DNA of 64,000 bases from CAISIP01 sp031396205 (lineage in GTDB: Bacteria > Pseudomonadota > Gammaproteobacteria > Burkholderiales > Burkholderiaceae_C): NCBI GenBank assembly GCA_031396205.1, contig JANNKH010000089.1, positions 6,312-70,311 of the forward strand, read 5' to 3'. The position numbers and the translations under genes are program-made. A model generated the notes under the pieces. The model had not been told where the DNA came from. It was given only the letters and a program-made list of their open reading frames with translations, and ran no database searches. Positions 49,820 to 58,923 of this stretch are shown one piece after another (within the stretch, counting starts at the first letter, position 1; each line of letters begins with the position of its first letter).

Positions 49820-50616
49820 GGCATGCGGCCCAGTACGACTTCCATCACGAACCGCGATCCCACATAAGCCAGAAACAGCAGGCCGGCACCGGTATACAGC
49901 ATCCGCACCGCGCGCCGGCCGCGCCAGCCATAGCGTGCACGGCCCAGCAGCAAGGCAGCGAAAGTCAGCCATGACAGGACCGAAAACACGCTTTTATGGT
50001 TGACCCTCCACCCTCTTCCCGGGCCATACAACGACTCGCCAAACACCAGCGCCACCAGCAAGGTGGCGGTCAGCAGGACGAAGCCGGCGCCGACGAATCG
50101 AAACGTCAATCGTTCGAGCGTCAGCAGTGGCAAGCCACTGTCGGGATCGGTTGCCAGGCGCATGCGCTCCTCGGCGCGGCCCATCAACCAGGCATGCACC
50201 ACGGCGGCGCCGAACAATCCGTAACACGCTATACCCAACGCCCAATGCAGTGGCAGCCAAACCGAGGCGGCCGGATGCAGCGGCGCACCTGGAAAAGCCA
50301 ACGGCCCCAGCACTGACAGGGCCGCCAACACACACATGACACGCCGGATGCGCAACTGCGGATAGAACTGGCTTTCCACCGCATAGACACCGCCCACCAG
50401 CCATGCCGTCATCGACAAGGCAGGTGCAAACCCAAACCGCGGCGTTCCGTCCAGCAAGCCAGCCGCCAGCAGCAGCGCGTGCAGCAGCCATGCCAGCAAC
50501 ACCACCAGGCGAGCCGGACCCACCGCCAGCCGGGGCAACAGCGCCGGAATCAGGTAGGCAGCGGCCACGGCCCATGCAAGGGCATCGGTCAACAGGGAGC
50601 CACTGGCTAGAATCAT
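49816..50616 (-). CDS. CcsA/YpjD-type cytochrome c assembly membrane protein
   Basis: A 266-residue polytopic membrane protein with about eight hydrophobic segments. It has the tryptophan-poor YpjD variant of the cytochrome c assembly (CcsA/CcmC) domain, with HWALGIACYGLFGAAVVHAW and FGESLYGPGRGWRVNHKSVFSVLSW, where the conserved histidines could bind haem. Members of this branch are usually next to ffh and their exact role is unsettled. It overlaps the PP0621-like gene by 4 bases and is divergent from ffh. Confidence 0.85.
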   Translation of the reverse strand: MILASGSLLTDALAWAVAAAYLIPALLPRLAVGPARLVVLLAWLLHALLLAAGLLDGTPRFGFAPALSMTAWLVGGVYAVESQFYPQLRIRRVMCVLAALSVLGPLAFPGAPLHPAASVWLPLHWALGIACYGLFGAAVVHAWLMGRAEERMRLATDPDSGLPLLTLERLTFRFVGAGFVLLTATLLVALVFGESLYGPGRGWRVNHKSVFSVLSWLTFAALLLGRARYGWRGRRAVRMLYTGAGLLFLAYVGSRFVMEVVLGRMP

Positions 50617-50692
50617 GGGTACAGTTTAGCGTTTCGCCTGCTGCAATAACGTGCGCGATTGCATGGCGCACGCACCACCGCCCCAAACACCC

Positions 50693-52057
50693 ATGGCCTC
50701 CTCTCTCTCCGAAAAGCTGTCCCGCCTGGTCAAGGAAATGCGAGGCCAGGCCCGCATCACCGAGTCCAACGTCACCGACATGATGCGCGAAGTGCGCATG
50801 GCCTTGCTGGAGGCCGACGTCGCGTTGCCGGTGGTGCGCGACTTTGTCGCCCGGGTCAAGGACAAGGCGCTGGGCCAGGAGGTGATGGGCTCCCTGTCAC
50901 CTGGCCAGGCGCTGGTGGGCATCGTCAACAAGGAACTCGCCGCGACCATGGGCGAGGGCATCAGCGACATCAACCTGGCGGCCCAACCACCGGCGGTGAT
51001 TCTGATGGCGGGCCTGCAAGGTTCCGGCAAAACCACCAGCACCGCCAAACTGGCGCGCCACCTGATCGAGAAGCGCAAGAAGAAGGTCCTCACCGTCTCG
51101 GGCGACGTGTATCGCCCGGCGGCGATCGAACAACTCAAGACTGTTACCGAGCAGGCTGGCGCCGAATGGTTTCCCAGCACGGCGGACCAGAAACCGGTGG
51201 ACATTGCACGCGCCGCGCTGGACTATGCACGCAAGCACTATTTCGACGTGCTGCTGGTCGACACCGCCGGCCGACTGGCGATTGACGACGTTCTCATGCG
51301 CGAAATCAAGGAGTTGCACGCGGTTCTCAACCCGGTCGAGACGCTGTTCGTCGTCGACGCCATGCAGGGCCAGGATGCGATCAATACGGCGGCGGCGTTC
51401 AAACAGGCGCTGCCGTTGACCGGCATCATCCTGACCAAGACCGACGGTGATTCGCGTGGCGGCGCTGCGCTGTCGGCGCGCTACGTCACGGGCGCACCGA
51501 TCAAGTTTGCGGGCACCAGCGAGAAGATCGACGGGCTGGAAGTGTTCGACGCGCAGCGCCACGCTGGCCGGATCCTGGGCATGGGCGATATCGTGGCCCT
51601 TGTCGAACAGGTCAGCTCCGGCGTCGACATGCAGGCCGCACAGAAACTGGCGGCAAAAGTCAAAAGCGGCGTTGGTTTCGACCTCAACGACTTCCTGGGT
51701 CAGATCCAGCAGATGAAACAAATGGGCGGGCTATCGAGCCTGATGGACAAGCTGCCTGCCGCAATGGCCGCCAAAGCCGGCCAGGTCGATATGAATCGGG
51801 CCGAAAAGGACATCCGGCGCAAGGAAGGCATCATCCACAGCATGACGGCGCAAGAACGCCGTAAGCCCGACCTGATCAAGGCCACGCGCAAACGCCGCAT
51901 CGCCAATGGTGCCGGCGTTCAGGTGCAGGAAGTCAACCGCATGCTCAAGGAATTCGAGCAGATGCAGGACATGATGAAGAAGATGAAGGGCGGCGGAATG
52001 ATGAAGATGATGAAGCGCCTCGGAGGCATGAAGGGCATGCCGAAAATGCCATTCTGA
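50693..52057 (+). CDS. ffh: Signal recognition particle protein Ffh
   Basis: Ffh binds 4.5S RNA and signal sequences of nascent membrane proteins and targets them to FtsY. The 454-residue protein has the N domain, the G domain with GLQGSGKTTSTAKLARHL (G1), GDVYRPAAIEQL, VDTAGRLAIDD and ILTKTDGDSRGGAALS, and a methionine-rich M domain ending in MKKMKGGGMMKMMKRLGGMKG-like repeats. I start at ATG 50693 (MASSLSEKLSRL); a GTG at 50651 would add 14 unlike residues. It is followed by three tandem hairpin repeats. Confidence 0.96.
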   Translation: MASSLSEKLSRLVKEMRGQARITESNVTDMMREVRMALLEADVALPVVRDFVARVKDKALGQEVMGSLSPGQALVGIVNKELAATMGEGISDINLAAQPPAVILMAGLQGSGKTTSTAKLARHLIEKRKKKVLTVSGDVYRPAAIEQLKTVTEQAGAEWFPSTADQKPVDIARAALDYARKHYFDVLLVDTAGRLAIDDVLMREIKELHAVLNPVETLFVVDAMQGQDAINTAAAFKQALPLTGIILTKTDGDSRGGAALSARYVTGAPIKFAGTSEKIDGLEVFDAQRHAGRILGMGDIVALVEQVSSGVDMQAAQKLAAKVKSGVGFDLNDFLGQIQQMKQMGGLSSLMDKLPAAMAAKAGQVDMNRAEKDIRRKEGIIHSMTAQERRKPDLIKATRKRRIANGAGVQVQEVNRMLKEFEQMQDMMKKMKGGGMMKMMKRLGGMKGMPKMPF

Positions 52058-52058
52058 G

Positions 52059-52245
52059 ACCTTGCGGGTCAGACCAAGAAATGCGAAGCATTTTTGCTCT
52101 GACCCCAACACTTCAAGGGAAGTTTACCTTGCAGGTCAGACCAAGAAATGCGAAGCATTTTTGCTCTGACCCCAACACTTCAAGGGAAGTCTACCTTGCG
52201 GGTCAGACCAAGAAATGCGAAGCATTTTTGCTCTGACCCCAACAC
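52059..52245. repeat. Three tandem 67-bp hairpin repeats between ffh and miaB
   Basis: Units begin at 52059, 52126 and 52193 (period 67 bp; the third is truncated after 53 bp). Each holds the same dyad: GGTCAGA and TCTGACC as outer arms, with AAATGC-GAA-GCATTT inside, and a TTTTTG in the loop side. The spacer (CTTCAAGGGAAGT) is itself a short inverted repeat. ffh and miaB converge here, so a repeated bidirectional terminator is likely, but the near identity of the three copies points to recent tandem amplification. The outer dyad resembles short palindromic repeats that are widespread in betaproteobacteria. Confidence 0.9.
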
Positions 52246-52286
52246 TGCATCGGATGTCCGGAACTCCGGACCGCACCAGCCCCACG

Positions 52287-53627
52287 CTACATAACCGTTT
52301 CCTCGGTCACCACGACCTCGCCCCGCAACGACCGCTGCGGCGCTTCGGTGATCCGCACATCGACCATTTGCCCGATCAAGCGCTTGGGTCCCTTGAAAAC
52401 AACCGCCCGATTGCATTCAGTGCGGCCGAACAACTCGCGGTCGTCCTTGCGCGCCGCGCCCTCGACTAGCACCCGCTGCACCGTGGCAAAGCGGCTGGCG
52501 CTGATGCGTTTGACGTTTTCATCCAGAGCCGCCTGCAATTGCTGCAACCGTGCCAGCTTCACGGCATGCGGTGTGTCGTCATGCAACGCCGCGGCCGGTG
52601 TCCCCGGCCGCGGGCTGAAGATGAAACTGAACGAGCTGTCATAGCCCACATCGTCGACCAGTTTCATGAGCTTGGCAAAATCGGCATCGGTCTCGCCCGG
52701 GAAACCCACGATGAAGTCGCTCGACAAGGCCAGGTCCGGCCGGATAGCGCGCAACTTGCGCACCGTCGACTTGTATTCCATTGCGGTGTAGCCGCGCTTC
52801 ATCGCCATCAGGATGCGGTCCGATCCATGCTGCACCGGCAGGTGCAGATGGTTGACCAGTTTGGGCACCCGCGCATAGACGTCGATCAGCGAGGCCGTGA
52901 ACTCGTTCGGATGGCTGGTGGTGAACCGGATCCGCTCGATTCCCGGTATGTCGGCCACGTATTCGATCAGCATCGCCAGGTCGGCCGTCGCACCGCCCTG
53001 TGCCATCGGCGCGCGGTAGGCATTGACGTTCTGCCCCAGCAAGGTGACCTCGCGCACGCCCTGGTCCGCCAGGCCTGCGACCTCGACCAGCACATCCTCG
53101 AACGGCCGGGATACCTCCTCGCCGCGGGTGTACGGCACCACACAATAGCTGCAGTACTTGGAACAGCCCTCCATGATGCTGACAAATGCGGTGGCGCCAT
53201 CCACGCGGGCCGGCGGCAGATGGTCAAACTTCTCGATCTCCGGAAAACGGATGTCTACCTGCGGCCGATTCTGCGTCTGGCGCTGGCGCAGCAACTGCGG
53301 CAGCCGGTGCAATGTCTGCGGCCCGAACACTACGTCCACATACGGCGCACGGGCGATGATGGCCTCGCCTTCCTGGCTGGCCACGCAGCCGCCGACACCG
53401 ATCTGCACCCCCTTCTTCTTGAGGTGCCGGACCCGCCCCAGGTCGGAAAATACCTTCTCCTGCGCCTTCTCTCGCACCGAACAGGTATTGAACAGGATCA
53501 GGTCGGCTTCGTCGACATTGCTGGTGGCCTCATAACCCTCGGCGACATAGAGCACATCGACCATCTTGGCTGAGTCGTACTCGTTCATCTGGCAGCCGAA
53601 GGTTTTGACAAAGACTTTTTTGCTCAT
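52287..53627 (-). CDS. miaB: tRNA-2-methylthio-N6-dimethylallyladenosine synthase MiaB
   Basis: MiaB is a radical-SAM enzyme that adds a methylthio group to i6A37 of tRNAs. The 446-residue protein has an N-terminal UPF0004 domain with cysteines for the auxiliary iron-sulfur cluster (KTFGCQMNEYDS, FNTCSVREKA, GGCVASQEGE), the radical-SAM motif in MEGCSKYCSYCVVPYTRGEE, LGQNVNAYR and a C-terminal TRAM domain (RVLVEGAARKDDRELFGRTE). It is intact and of standard length. It converges with ffh. Confidence 0.96.
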   Translation of the reverse strand: MSKKVFVKTFGCQMNEYDSAKMVDVLYVAEGYEATSNVDEADLILFNTCSVREKAQEKVFSDLGRVRHLKKKGVQIGVGGCVASQEGEAIIARAPYVDVVFGPQTLHRLPQLLRQRQTQNRPQVDIRFPEIEKFDHLPPARVDGATAFVSIMEGCSKYCSYCVVPYTRGEEVSRPFEDVLVEVAGLADQGVREVTLLGQNVNAYRAPMAQGGATADLAMLIEYVADIPGIERIRFTTSHPNEFTASLIDVYARVPKLVNHLHLPVQHGSDRILMAMKRGYTAMEYKSTVRKLRAIRPDLALSSDFIVGFPGETDADFAKLMKLVDDVGYDSSFSFIFSPRPGTPAAALHDDTPHAVKLARLQQLQAALDENVKRISASRFATVQRVLVEGAARKDDRELFGRTECNRAVVFKGPKRLIGQMVDVRITEAPQRSLRGEVVVTEETVM

Positions 53628-53728
53628 GGCGGATGTCCTGGTGATGCCGCGCTGTACCGGCGCGTGACAGATGGCTTGGCCGATCGACCGACGGCAGCCT
53701 GCGCTGCGGGCGACCCGCCCAACCGGCC

Positions 53729-54190
53729 TTACTGCTTTGGAAACTTGGGCAGTTGGTCAAATGGTGTTTTGCCATCGTCGACCTTGGGCTTGTCACCGTC
53801 CGATTCGAAACGAATGTTGGTCGTGGTGTCCCAGCCTCTGGGCAAACTATCGACTTCCGCCTGGCTCAAGATCCATATTTCGCGCACCATGCCCTGCGGC
53901 TCGAGCAGATAGCTGACCGCATATTGATGCCCGATCAGGGCGCCCGACATCACCAGCATATTGTTCGGGCCGCGGATGCGCGCGCCGGGCGAGAGCCGCA
54001 TTGCGCTGCCGTTGATCATGATCGCCGGTGGCGCGGTGACCGTCATCACGCCCCGCTTGACGGCAGGCGGAAACTGGCGCACCGCCATCTGCGCGCTGGC
54101 GGTCGCTACCACCAGCAGCAGGCCTGCGGCGAATGTGACGATTGCCGCCGCGAACGAACGAAAAGGAAAACAGCGTTGCATGGTTTTCAT
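53729..54190 (-). CDS. Exported conserved hypothetical protein
   Basis: A 153-residue protein with a signal peptide (FPFRSFAAAIVTFAAGLLLV then ATASAQ, cleavage probably after SAQ near residue 33). The mature part contains SAMRLSPGARIRGPNNMLVM and YAVSYLLEPQGMVREIWILS, a small beta-rich periplasmic domain without cysteines or known catalytic residues. I do not recognise the function. A start 9 bases further in (54181) is also possible. It lies between the SulP transporter gene and miaB on the same strand. Confidence 0.72.
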   Translation of the reverse strand: MKTMQRCFPFRSFAAAIVTFAAGLLLVVATASAQMAVRQFPPAVKRGVMTVTAPPAIMINGSAMRLSPGARIRGPNNMLVMSGALIGHQYAVSYLLEPQGMVREIWILSQAEVDSLPRGWDTTTNIRFESDGDKPKVDDGKTPFDQLPKFPKQ

Positions 54191-54263
54191 CCAGGGGCTG
54201 TACAAGATGGGCTCGGCCATTGCCCCGAGCAGGGCAACGGACGAAACGAGGCTGCAGCGGATT

Positions 54264-56120
54264 TTATTCCTTTGCAATCGCCGACGTTGCAGCGGCCGGC
54301 CGTGGCACAAAGGTGATCGGCTGCGCAACCGGACCGGGCTGCGCATCGGTGTCCAGCGAGGTGTCGACTTTGCAGGGCCTGAATATGCGCACCTTGCAAG
54401 CGCTGCAGATGCTGGCATCGAGCCGGGGAAACAGCTTGCCGATCACATCTTCGCCGAGCCGGAAGAAGTTCTCCTTGCCTATCACGTCGTAGGCGCCGCA
54501 GCGGCGCATCATCTCCAGTGGCTCGTCTTTCATGTAGAAGACATACAGTGCCCCGCCCAGGGCTCGGCGCCGGCGCGCCTCCTGGGCCAGCAGCTGGGCG
54601 CCTTCCATGTCGACGAAATTGATGCCCGACCCTACCACCAACACGCTGCGCTGCATCGGATTGCGCTCATCGATGCGCTGCAGTTCCGCGGCGATGTAAT
54701 TGGCAGCACCGAAAAATATCGCACCATTGACCCGCACAATCTTGAGTTGTGGGCAATCCGGCAAGCCAGTGTCATTGCCAAATCCCGGCGGCCACTGGCC
54801 GGGCAAGGGTTTGCAATCCTCGATGCTTGGCTTGGCGGCACGATTGAGGAACAGCAGCAACGACAACAGCACACCGATGTAGATCGCGAACTCCAGCTCC
54901 AGCGTGAGTGTCGCGATCAGAGTGGCCAACAGAACGGTGGTTTCCGCGCGGCTCACCCGCACGATTTCGGCCATGTGGTGGAAATCGATCAGACCCCAAG
55001 CCACGACGAACAACACACCCGCCATCGCCGGTATGGGCAGGTATTGGGCCAGCGGCGCCAGAAACAACACGATCAGCAGCAGGAACACCGCCGAGAACAC
55101 CGCCGCCAATGGCGTGCGCGCGCCCGCCTCGAAATTCAACCCGCTGCGGTTGAACGAACCACTGGAGGCGTAGCCGGAGAAAAAAGCGCCCGCCAGATTG
55201 GACAGGCCCTGCCCGATGAACTCCTGGTTACCCTGGATGCGTTGCCCGCTCTTGAGCGCGACAGCCCGCGCTATCGATACCGCCTCGGTCAACGCCAGCA
55301 AGGCCACGGCTATGGCGATGGGCACCAGTTTCTCGATCGTGCCCATTGAAAAATCCGGCATCGACAATGGCGGGAGTCCGACATTCAGCGCGCCAATGCT
55401 CTTGATGCCGGTGCGCGCATGACCAAAAATCAGGTTCAGCAACGCGGCCAGCAGGCCACCGACAACCAGCGCCGCGATCATGTGCGGCGCGCGCGGACGC
55501 CACTTGCGGATTCCGACGCTGGCCAGCACCGTGACCACTGCCACCACGGTCACGAATGGATTGATCTCGGCGGCCTGGCGTATCAGCGCTTCGAGCACCC
55601 GCCACACCGATGTGCCGCGCGCAATCTCGATGCCAAAAAAGTTCTTCACCTGGCTGGCCGCAATCAACACAGCGGCGCCAGCGGTAAATCCCACCACCAC
55701 GGTATGCGACACGAAATTGACCAACGTACCGAGCTGCAATGCGCCGAGCGTGAGCTGGAACAGTCCGACCAGGAAAGTCAGCGTCAACACCAGCCCCACA
55801 TACTCCGGGGTGCCGGGATCGGCCAGCGGACTCATGGTTGCGAATACGACGATGGATATGGCTGTGGTCGGACCGGACACCAGATGCCAGGACGAACCCC
55901 ACAAGGCCGCCACGATGGCCGGCACCATCGCGGCGTACAAGCCATATTCGGGCGGCATGCCGGCGATGGTTGCAAAAGCGACGCCTTGCGGCACCAGCAC
56001 CAGGCCGCCGGTCAGACCGGCAATGGCGTCGGCGCGCAAGGTGACATGATCGACCATGTGCCGCCACTGCAGGAAAGGGAACAGGTGCAGCAACCAGGTG
56101 AAGGCGGATCGTCGGCTCAT
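54264..56120 (-). CDS. SulP-family anion transporter with STAS domain
   Basis: A 618-residue transporter of the SLC26/SulP family (sulfate, bicarbonate or dicarboxylate uptake). It has 12-14 membrane segments, the family signature LVPQGVAFATIAGMPPEYGL near residue 42, GPTTAISIVVFATM, and a C-terminal STAS domain (about 490-590) with ILVVGSGINFVDMEGAQLLA-like SGINFVDMEGA. The C-terminal tail contains two cysteines in SICSACKVRIFRPC and ends Ala/Pro-rich. The substrate cannot be told; there is no carbonic anhydrase gene beside it. The AAA ATPase gene ends 27 bases upstream on the same strand. Confidence 0.9.
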   Translation of the reverse strand: MSRRSAFTWLLHLFPFLQWRHMVDHVTLRADAIAGLTGGLVLVPQGVAFATIAGMPPEYGLYAAMVPAIVAALWGSSWHLVSGPTTAISIVVFATMSPLADPGTPEYVGLVLTLTFLVGLFQLTLGALQLGTLVNFVSHTVVVGFTAGAAVLIAASQVKNFFGIEIARGTSVWRVLEALIRQAAEINPFVTVVAVVTVLASVGIRKWRPRAPHMIAALVVGGLLAALLNLIFGHARTGIKSIGALNVGLPPLSMPDFSMGTIEKLVPIAIAVALLALTEAVSIARAVALKSGQRIQGNQEFIGQGLSNLAGAFFSGYASSGSFNRSGLNFEAGARTPLAAVFSAVFLLLIVLFLAPLAQYLPIPAMAGVLFVVAWGLIDFHHMAEIVRVSRAETTVLLATLIATLTLELEFAIYIGVLLSLLLFLNRAAKPSIEDCKPLPGQWPPGFGNDTGLPDCPQLKIVRVNGAIFFGAANYIAAELQRIDERNPMQRSVLVVGSGINFVDMEGAQLLAQEARRRRALGGALYVFYMKDEPLEMMRRCGAYDVIGKENFFRLGEDVIGKLFPRLDASICSACKVRIFRPCKVDTSLDTDAQPGPVAQPITFVPRPAAATSAIAKE

Positions 56121-56147
56121 GGCTTGTTCAGAATTCGGCTTCGTTCA

Positions 56148-57341
56148 TCACGCCGTGCGCCATTCGTCGCCGGGCATGATGCGGGCCATGAACTGGTCGA
56201 ACATCGGCACGGTGAAAGCAGTATCGCCGTGGCTCGGGCTCCAGATCATGCCCTTTGAGATCAACTGATTACGTGTCGGCCCCAGGGCCGTGACCTTGCG
56301 CCTCAGCATGTTGGCGATGTCGCCGGATCGATGCGGCCCGGCGCCCAGGTCGGCCATGGCGCGAAGATATCGCTTTTCGGTCGGCGTCAGCCGGTCGAAA
56401 CGCACACGGAAGAAGCCTTCATCCAGCGCGACGATCGCAATGGCAGACGCCTGCTCCACGTCCTGCATCGTGATCGGCGAGTGTGACGCGACGTCCCAGA
56501 CATGTTTGCCCCACTCCTGCAGAAAATACGGATACCCCTGGGTCTCCTGCACGATCCGTTCCAACGCCCCGGGCGCGAACGCCACATGCTGTTGCGCGGC
56601 CGGCAGCGCAATGGCATCGCGCGCGGCGGCGGCATCGAGCGGGCCGACCAGGGGAAAGTCGAACAGGCGCTCGGCGTAGGACTTTGCGCGCCCCATACGG
56701 CCCGGCAGTTGCGGCAGGCCCGCGCCGACCAGCATCACCGGCAATTGCCGCTGTGCGACACGGTGCAGGGCCGTGATCAGCGCTGCCAACTGCTCTTCCT
56801 CCACGTATTGCAGCTCGTCGATGTAGAGGATCAACGCGGTGCCCGCGCTGCGCGCCGCCTCGCCGGCCACCTCGAGCAGGGCTTGAAGGTCATGTTCCAG
56901 GTCGCCGTTGTCTGCCAGGCCCGGCTCGGGCTCGAAGTCGATGCCGACCTCGATGTCGTTGTATTTGACCTTCAGCCCCTTGGCGAAGCCGGCCAGCGCC
57001 CGCAAGGCGCGCCGCCCCAGCGCACACGCCTGCTCGATACGCGACAACCGCAACAGCGCCTGCCTGAGTTGTGGCGCCAGGATGGCCGGCAACGAACGCC
57101 CTTCCGGCGCCTCGATGCGCAATGTGTGCAGGCCGGACGCTTCTGCGTCGTTGCGCATCCGGTCCAGCAACACGGTCTTGCCCGCCCCGCGCAAGCCGAT
57201 CATCAGCAGGCTTTTGGCCGGCCGCCCGGCACGGATACGCTCGGCCGCGATCCGCGCGCCCTCAAGCAGGTCACCGCGGCCCGCCAGTTCGGGCGGCGGA
57301 GTGCCGGCGCCGGGGGCGTAAGGGTTGGCAACCGGATCCAT
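56148..57341 (-). CDS. AAA/STAND-type ATPase with C-terminal winged-helix region
   Basis: A 397-residue ATP-binding protein. Walker A is GLRGAGKT at 49-56 and Walker B is LILYIDELQY (acidic pair at 175-176); the segment LIKALHRVAQ-like LITALHRVAQRQLPVMLVGA corresponds to sensor 1. The C-terminal part (about 310-390) looks like a winged helix (LTPTEKRYLRAMADLGAGPH, SGDIANMLRRKVTALGPTRN). This is the archaeal-ATPase/ORC-like group often called AAA domain protein, frequently carried in mobile or accessory loci. It sits at the border of the decayed region and next to a hicB remnant. Function unknown. Confidence 0.75.
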   Translation of the reverse strand: MDPVANPYAPGAGTPPPELAGRGDLLEGARIAAERIRAGRPAKSLLMIGLRGAGKTVLLDRMRNDAEASGLHTLRIEAPEGRSLPAILAPQLRQALLRLSRIEQACALGRRALRALAGFAKGLKVKYNDIEVGIDFEPEPGLADNGDLEHDLQALLEVAGEAARSAGTALILYIDELQYVEEEQLAALITALHRVAQRQLPVMLVGAGLPQLPGRMGRAKSYAERLFDFPLVGPLDAAAARDAIALPAAQQHVAFAPGALERIVQETQGYPYFLQEWGKHVWDVASHSPITMQDVEQASAIAIVALDEGFFRVRFDRLTPTEKRYLRAMADLGAGPHRSGDIANMLRRKVTALGPTRNQLISKGMIWSPSHGDTAFTVPMFDQFMARIMPGDEWRTA

Positions 57342-57549
57342 GAAGGCAGTTTATAGGGAGTTTATGGAAATTATAAGGGAGCGATAACTTTCGTAATATC
57401 GGTATGATGAGCAGCGGCGATGGGTTGGCGCGCCTTGTCGTCACGGTGTGGTCACGTGGAGTGGGGCCTCAAGATGCGCGACGTGAGCGTCCGGCGGTGG
57501 CATGGCAATGAAGCCCGGTTTTCTCCCCGTCGGGATGGCGCGGCGAAAC

Positions 57550-57730
57550 TCAGGCCTGTACGGCCATGCGGGCGATGAAGCCTGAACGCGTTTCACCGGC
57601 GCTGCGAGCACGCGCGTCCAACCGGTGCAGCACTCGCCTGGGTAAGCTGATGTTGACCCGCTCCAGCATGTCATCCAGCGCGGCCGGGTTCACCTTCACC
57701 AGCGCCCACAGCCACCCGGTCAAGCTGCCA
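57550..57730 (-). pseudogene. HicB-type antitoxin remnant (C-terminal part)
   Basis: About 60 codons encode the end of a HicB-like antitoxin: GSLTGWLWALVKVNP followed by the DNA-binding ribbon-helix-helix part VNISLPRRVLHRLDARARSA and GETRSGFIARMAV, then a stop. The N-terminal RNase-H-like half is gone; upstream on this strand the frame runs into unrelated sequence (a helical reading containing LPDPLANELAPLAVLVSYLA) and then into an IS91-type fragment. No HicA toxin is visible. The gene is therefore a truncated remnant. Confidence 0.65.
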
Positions 57731-57850
57731 GCCTGCACGTTGAAAATCGCGGATCAGGTCACCCAGGGCCTTGATCTTCGCGGCCAGGTACGACACCAGC
57801 ACCGCCAGCGGTGCCAGTTCGTTGGCCAGCGGGTCGGGCAGGATGGCACA

Positions 57851-58205
57851 TGATCACGCGGTGCACCACCTGCAGCACCGGCGTCACCAGCTTGGGCTGT
57901 GTGGCCAGCAGCAGGCGTAGCGGGATGGGCAGAGAAAGCACCCACTGGCGCACCGGCACATGGGGGATGACGTGGTCGACCAAAGGGGGCAGCCGTCTGT
58001 GCCATGCGCCGGGCCCCGCACGAGGGGCAAAAGCCCCGGCGCTTGCAACTGAAGGCCAGCAGCTTGTCGTGGCCGCAGTCGGCGCAGCGCGGGGGCAGGA
58101 AGCCGTGGGCCAAGATGCCGCATTCCAGGAAGGCGTCGAACTCGTCCTTGACAAACTGCGGCAGGTCGGTGCCGACAGCGTCTTCGGCCTGGGTGTACGG
58201 TGCGT
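57851..58205 (-). pseudogene. IS91-type transposase remnant (zinc-ribbon part, frameshifted)
   Basis: The 5' part reads GTDLPQFVKDEFDAFLECGI, HGFLPPRCADCGHDKLLAFS and CKRRGFCPSCGARRMAQTAA, the zinc-binding N-terminus of IS91/ISCR-like transposases. After about 57990 the match continues in another frame with VDHVIPHVPVRQWVLSLPIP and LVTPVLQVVHRVI, so there is a frameshift. The match ends near 57851 and the tyrosine catalytic domain is missing. The 5' end is fused directly to the proQ-like remnant. Confidence 0.75.
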
Positions 58206-58206
58206 T

Positions 58207-58777
58207 GGTCCAGGCCGTACATCGCGGCGAACTCATCGGGCGTTTTGACGCTGCTGTCGAAGGCCCTGCGCAGCGCCTCGCGCCGGGCCAGTTGCTGGTC
58301 CGGGTCTGCGAACGCCTGCTCCAGCAGCGTGGTGGCTTCGGCGTCCTTGGTCAGCACCCGGGACAGGTATTCCTGGCGCGTCGGGGCGGATGCCTCGAAC
58401 GCCGCCACCAGCTGCGAACGCAACTTCAGCCGCAGGTCTTCCTGGGTGCGTGCCTGGCGGCGGCGGAACAACTCAAGCAGCGCCCAGTAGACATGTTCTG
58501 GTGCCACCGGTTCGACCGCCTCGCCCTAAAGATCGTGGCGCTGGTTTCCCGCGGCGACACTTTGCAGGTAACGCGTGGAACGCGTATGCAGGCCGAGCGC
58601 GGCCTTGAGACTGTCGCGTTCGAAATCTTGCGGGTGTTTGGCCAACAACTCCTGGAATACTCCAAGCTTGAGCGGGAGGAAGGCGGCTCCAAAAAGACGC
58701 GGATAGAGCTCGAACAGCTTTTTAAGTACCGGTTGGGCGGTGCCCGCACGATCCGCCTTGGGCGGTGCTCTGCGCAA
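58207..58777 (-). pseudogene. ProQ/FinO-domain RNA chaperone remnant
   Basis: Two adjoining frames encode a ProQ/FinO-type protein. The first (58777-58526) has VLKKLFELYPRLFGAAFLPL, KLGVFQELLAKHPQDFERDS and LGLHTRSTRYLQSVAAGNQR and then meets a stop at 58526-58528. The rest (58507-58207) continues with APEHVYWALLELFRRRQART, LVAAFEASAPTRQEYLSRVL and FAAMYGLD. An internal stop near 58527 breaks the gene, and its 3' end is replaced by transposase sequence at about 58205. Family members bind structured RNA. The gene looks recently decayed since both halves are otherwise well preserved. Confidence 0.75.
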
Positions 58778-58923
58778 CGGCGCTGATTCGGGGACGGGAG
58801 GTTCAGGGGGGGGTGCCGGTCATGGAATGGGACTTTGATACATCCCATGATTGTCGGTGTTGGCGGCCAAGTCATCCCGTTTTGGATTCGAACGCGCATG
58901 GCGGGGACTTGTTCGGTGCTTCC

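Noticed and set aside
53857..55349. Long plus-strand frame opposite the exported hypothetical and SulP genes
   Set aside because: Antisense to a well supported SulP transporter; composition rich in H, R and Q typical of shadows.
58004..58786. 260-residue plus-strand frame in the decayed region
   Set aside because: Antisense of the proQ-like and IS91-like remnants, both of which have clear motifs on the minus strand.
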